A DNA stretch of 64,000 nucleotides, from the NCBI RefSeq assembly GCF_039521745.1, contig NZ_BAAACT010000175.1; one strand, given 5' to 3'. The notes under the pieces were generated by a model that saw only the letters and a program-made list of their open reading frames with translations, was not told the DNA's origin and ran no database searches. How positions within the stretch are numbered: position 1 is the stretch's first letter; every line of letters begins with the position of its first letter. Below, piece by piece: positions 60,664 through 64,000 of the stretch. Source of the stretch: Faecalicatena contorta (lineage in GTDB: Bacteria; Bacillota; Clostridia; Lachnospirales; Lachnospiraceae). Position numbers and translations under genes: made by a program.

Positions 60664-61447
60664 CTAACAATCCCTCCTGAGCTGATCCTGTGTTAACTGC
60701 AACTACTTTCTGGCTTTTCTCCAGAAATTGTTTAAATGCAACGACTGCCAATGCTGTACCTAATATTGCCACTCCGACCATAGGAACGCTTAAATATGCA
60801 GCGGCAAAAAATCCAACCAGAAGATATGAGATATAACTCTTCACCGGAAGGTATCTCAGCAGGATCGCGATACCGACTGCCGGGAGCAGTCCGCCTGCAA
60901 CTGTAAGTCCGCCCATCAGCCATTCAGGCATGTAGTCTACAATCAGGTTGACCAGATTCTGTCCGAAAATGAGCATTAAAAATACGGGAAGCGCTCTGGA
61001 CAATCCCCAGGACAGAGAGCCCAGCCATGTATTTCTGCCAATGGCCTTAAAATCCATTCTGTCCACAGCTGCCTCGACTCTTTTCGCAAAGAACACATTG
61101 CAGAATCTCGCCAGCACGTCCAGCTGTACCATCAAAAGTCCCACCGGAACCGCAAGTCCGATACCAAAATCCATTCCTTTTCCGGATGTTACTGCAAACA
61201 CCGTGCCAATAATTGATCCCGTCATGTAGTCCGGCATGGAAGAACCGCCGTAAGTACCAACACCTAGAATCATCAGCTGCAGGGTTGCTCCCACAGCCAG
61301 CCCCATCTTCATGTCCCCCATGATGATCCCGGCAATCGTACCTATAATAACCGGCTGGTTTCCCAGGACTGATGTGGATAAGTTTTCACAAATTGCAAAG
61401 AATGCCAGCGCTGTCAATGCAATAATCTGCCACATTTGAATTTCCAT
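60644..61447 (-). CDS. PTS IIC component, mannose/fructose/sorbose family
   Basis: 267 residues, multiple membrane helices. Family sequences: GIIMGDMKMGLAVGATLQLMILGVGTYGGSSMPDYMTGSIIGT and AVPVGLLMVQLDVLARFCN. GAGGAG lies upstream. Transport channel subunit of the same PTS; the sugar is moved and phosphorylated together. Confidence 0.93.
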   Translation of the reverse strand: MEIQMWQIIALTALAFFAICENLSTSVLGNQPVIIGTIAGIIMGDMKMGLAVGATLQLMILGVGTYGGSSMPDYMTGSIIGTVFAVTSGKGMDFGIGLAVPVGLLMVQLDVLARFCNVFFAKRVEAAVDRMDFKAIGRNTWLGSLSWGLSRALPVFLMLIFGQNLVNLIVDYMPEWLMGGLTVAGGLLPAVGIAILLRYLPVKSYISYLLVGFFAAAYLSVPMVGVAILGTALAVVAFKQFLEKSQKVVAVNTGSAQEGLLDGEFED

Positions 61448-61465
61448 TTTTTGTTTCCTCCTCTG

Positions 61466-62359
61466 CTATTTTAAATAAGATGCAAATTTTCTTTTTTCAT
61501 CGTTCGGCACCATCTGTGCATAGACAGGAACTCCCGACTTTTCAATGGACAGAATTGTCTGCAGCTCTTCTGCTGTACAGTATACAGACTTTTTAATCTG
61601 CTCCCTGCCCTCTTTTACTCCCATATTTCCTATATTGACTTCTTTAACCTTTACGCCATATTCAAGCAATTTTACAATCGTAGCGGGGTCTTTCACAATT
61701 AAAAAGACTCTTTGTCCTGCATAAACCCCTTCATTCAGACGCTTCGCAGCATTTTCAGCAGTCAGCACGCTAAGTTTCATACCCGCCGGAACTGCAGCCC
61801 TAAGTGCATTTTTAGCGATCTCATCATTTACGATGTCATCGCCGACCACCATGATTCTTGTTGCTCCCAGTGTCCTTGTCCAGTAAGTTGCCACCTGTCC
61901 ATGGATCAGACGCTCATCCAGTCTGAAGTTTACAATACCGTTCTTTTCAACAGGCTCTTTATGCTCCTGTTTCTTTTCCGGCTGGCTGTCGTTCTTTACG
62001 CCTTCGCCCAGGATCGTTTCCTTTGCCTGTTCCATTGCGCTGTGCAGAGTATCTCCGGTATTCAGCGCTATGAGCATTCCCAGGCACAGCCCTGATACCA
62101 GCGCGATCCGGCTGTACTCATGTATGACAGGCGCAGCTGCATTGAACGGTGTGCCGCCCGGCACGTCCGTGATGATGGCCTCACACTGATCGGCTCCGTT
62201 CTCTGCCAGTATTGCCCTGTAAGCCTTTTCCACAGACTCTTTTGTCATGTCTTCGGTAAATGTGACCACAAAGAACTGCGGTGCAGCCCCTGTTATCATT
62301 TCACAGCTTGCTTTGCAAGCCTTTGCATATTCTCCGTGTGAAGCAAGGATATAATACAT
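61466..62359 (-). CDS. PTS IIAB fusion, mannose/fructose/sorbose family
   Basis: 297 residues. IIA domain (1-120): phospho-His8 in YYILASHGEYAKAC, and TDVPGGTPFNAA. A Lys/Glu-rich linker (121-139) joins it to IIB (140-297): phospho-His153 in FRLDERLIHGQVATYW, IMVVGDDIVND. It carries the phosphoryl group from HPr to the sugar. Lies 13 nt after the fucosidase gene. Relatives in lactobacilli import fucosyl-N-acetylglucosamine, supporting the fucosylated-disaccharide hypothesis. Confidence 0.93.
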   Translation of the reverse strand: MYYILASHGEYAKACKASCEMITGAAPQFFVVTFTEDMTKESVEKAYRAILAENGADQCEAIITDVPGGTPFNAAAPVIHEYSRIALVSGLCLGMLIALNTGDTLHSAMEQAKETILGEGVKNDSQPEKKQEHKEPVEKNGIVNFRLDERLIHGQVATYWTRTLGATRIMVVGDDIVNDEIAKNALRAAVPAGMKLSVLTAENAAKRLNEGVYAGQRVFLIVKDPATIVKLLEYGVKVKEVNIGNMGVKEGREQIKKSVYCTAEELQTILSIEKSGVPVYAQMVPNDEKRKFASYLK

Positions 62360-62372
62360 ATGTCTTCCTCCT

Positions 62373-63713
62373 CTAGTCTTTCAGAATAAATTCGATGACC
62401 GGTACAAGCACATCCGGTCTCTGCACCGGCAGGGTTACCAGCAGGGAGTTGTCTTCAAACTTATCTTTAATATGAATCTCGGTTACCTCGGCATTTAGAT
62501 CTTTATGGGATTTTCTCTTGCCGGAAAGCCCTTCGTCCTGAATATATTTTATTTCAGAATTGTCGTTGACCAGCTGTGCATAAGCAACCTTTCCACCCAG
62601 CTTCTCGATCAGCAGCGTTCTGTACGGCCATGAGAAAAGGTGCAGATACAGGCGGTTCCCATTCTGTGTAAAGCGCGCATCTGCCGGAGCCTCGAACTCG
62701 CTGGCCCCACAGCCGTATATCGCCCTGCCATGCAGCCGCATCCATTCACCGACCCGTCCCAGAACCTCTTCCGTCTTCGCATCCCATTCGCCGCGGGCGT
62801 TCGGTCCGATGTTCAGCAGCATGTTACCGCCCTTGGAAACAGTATCAATCAATAACTTCGTTACCATCTCCGGTGTCTTCCAGTCCAGATTATCTCTGTC
62901 ATAGCCCCAGCTCCCGTTCAGCGTCTGACATGCCTCCCAGACAAGCTGCTTTTTGCCGTTTTCCATCTTAGCATTGCGCTGGTACTGTTCCGGAGTTCCT
63001 ACGCCCCGCCCCAGATCCAGGCGGTCGTTCAGGATAATATCGGGCTGAAGGGAGAGGATCATTTTCTCCAGCTCCTCGGATTTCCAGTCTTCCCTGCCTT
63101 TTCCGACGGAATCGCCCCAGTCTCTGTTTGCATAGGAAAAGTCAAACCACAGATAATCAATCTTCCCGTAATTTGTCAGAAGCTCTCTGACCTGCCCATG
63201 CATAAACTTTGTATAGGACTCCATATCCCCCGGATGATTCTTAATATATTCTTTATTATTCCTCTCCGGATGATACCCGTCTACCAGGAAATCCGGGTGG
63301 TTCCAGTCGATCAGGGAAAAATACAGTCCAACCTGCAGACCCTCTGCCCTGAACGCCTCCACATATTCTTTCACCAAATCGCGGCCATAGGCCGTATTGG
63401 AAATCTTGTAATCGCTGAGTGCTGTGTCCCACAAAGCAAACCCTTCATGGTGTTTTGCTGTCAGCACCGCATATTTAAAACCCGCTGCCTTTGCCTTCTT
63501 TGCCCATTTCCTGGCGTCCAGCAGATCTGGATTGAAGTTGTCAAAATACTTCTGATATCCGTCCTTTCCAATCTGCTCCAGTGTCATTACCCATTCATGT
63601 CTGGCCGCGGCCGAAAATAATCCAAAGTGTATGAACAGCCCGAAACGGTCCTCCATAAACCATTCAGGATTCCCATAATCATCCGGCCATTCAAAATTCT
63701 TAATCATCTCCAC
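62373..63713 (-). CDS. GH29 alpha-L-fucosidase, cytoplasmic
   Basis: 446 residues. GH29 barrel: RFGLFIHFGLFSAAARHEWVM, LTAKHHEGFALWDT, nucleophile Asp191 in DYLWFDFSYANRDWG, and MLLNIGPNARGEWD. A C-terminal beta domain follows. No signal peptide, so it acts on a substrate brought in by the PTS encoded downstream. GTG 63713 is chosen: GGGAG is 7 nt upstream; an ATG two codons later is 13 nt away. A 12-bp palindrome ATTATGCATAAT (63739-63750) lies just upstream, a possible operator. First gene of the operon. Confidence 0.9.
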   Translation of the reverse strand: MEMIKNFEWPDDYGNPEWFMEDRFGLFIHFGLFSAAARHEWVMTLEQIGKDGYQKYFDNFNPDLLDARKWAKKAKAAGFKYAVLTAKHHEGFALWDTALSDYKISNTAYGRDLVKEYVEAFRAEGLQVGLYFSLIDWNHPDFLVDGYHPERNNKEYIKNHPGDMESYTKFMHGQVRELLTNYGKIDYLWFDFSYANRDWGDSVGKGREDWKSEELEKMILSLQPDIILNDRLDLGRGVGTPEQYQRNAKMENGKKQLVWEACQTLNGSWGYDRDNLDWKTPEMVTKLLIDTVSKGGNMLLNIGPNARGEWDAKTEEVLGRVGEWMRLHGRAIYGCGASEFEAPADARFTQNGNRLYLHLFSWPYRTLLIEKLGGKVAYAQLVNDNSEIKYIQDEGLSGKRKSHKDLNAEVTEIHIKDKFEDNSLLVTLPVQRPDVLVPVIEFILKD

Positions 63714-64000
63714 ACTCTGTCTCCCTTCAAATAAATTTATTATGCATAATAGATTGTCCTAATTATAAACAGATTATTTTTTTAACGTGTAAAATTTCGC
63801 GATTTGGAAACTTTTTTATGCAAATTGCAAGTATAGGATACCCCAAATTTGTGTAGTCTACACAAAAAGATGGAGGGAAGGGGGCGCCTGACAGGAGCGG
63901 AGGGGGTGCCGGAGGGGGAAACTTTGCAGGCCTTTTTGACCAGTCAGGAGATAGGTAAGTCTTTTGTTTCAGGAGATAGGTAAGTCGATTCAACAGGTGG
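63714..64000. other. Intergenic right edge with short direct repeat
   Basis: Apart from the upstream region of the fucosidase operon and the palindrome GTGTAGTCTACAC at about 63851-63863, the last bases contain TCAGGAGATAGGTAAGTC twice (about 63944 and 63970). This may be the start of a repeat or array beyond the window. No gene supported. Confidence 0.45.

Noticed and set aside
63763..63993. 76-codon frame at the right edge
   Set aside because: Pro-rich low-complexity translation of repeat-containing DNA without a ribosome site.

Overview
The window looks like the chromosome of an anaerobic gut Firmicute, most likely a Lachnospiraceae/Clostridiales member. The reasons are T-box, M-box and purine leader RNAs, strong TTGACA-N17-TATAAT promoters, AGGAGG ribosome sites, sugar ABC operons without their own ATPase, a mannose-family PTS, and molybdenum-hydroxylase purine catabolism. 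The genus cannot be fixed from sequence alone. No phage, integrase, transposase gene, rRNA or CRISPR array was found.

Region by region. 1-828: repeat-rich DNA with two long nested palindromes. 829-5869 (minus): purine catabolic operon, guanine deaminase then the three xanthine-dehydrogenase subunits, behind a guanine-type purine riboswitch. 5997-6773: operon promoter, a third nested palindrome and another inverted repeat. 6774-11460 (minus): methyltransferase, Hsp33, NAD synthetase and a MoeA-like protein. 11653-13381: divergent GntR and RpiR regulators. 13446-23228: an unusual hydroxy-acid/amino-acid cluster. On the minus strand it holds an OCD-family enzyme, a TRAP transporter and a LarA-type nickel-pincer racemase homologue; divergently it holds glycerate 2-kinase, an enolase paralogue lacking a catalytic Glu, and glutamate dehydrogenase. 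23367-25186: M-box riboswitch and mgtE. 25547-44228: a large glycan locus with ABC transporter, GH38, GH31, GH35, D-lyxose isomerase, RbsD, mutarotase, LacI and four different uroporphyrinogen-decarboxylase-fold proteins. 44383-48500 (minus): ilvB-ilvN behind a T-box with a probable Val specifier, and ilvE with its own promoter. 48665-53349 (minus): thyA, folA, a Zn/Mn-type ABC importer and a YhhN-family membrane protein. 53424-56317: MarR, homoserine dehydrogenase, a 13-residue-repeat coiled-coil protein and tRNA-Gly. 56633-63713: XRE regulator, then a fucosidase/PTS/SIS/NagA/CutC locus that fits use of a fucosylated N-acetylhexosamine disaccharide.

The most interesting signals are: (1) the UroD-fold proteins woven into a glycoside-hydrolase operon; (2) the LarA/TRAP/OCD/glycerate-kinase/altered-enolase cluster with near-identical promoter sequences on both sides; (3) three giant Y-shaped palindromes of the same architecture but different sequence, plus several families of small dispersed palindromes, one of them inserted in frame inside the GH38 gene; and (4) a purine riboswitch driving purine breakdown rather than synthesis. 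Functions are inferred from motifs and gene context; no database search was run.
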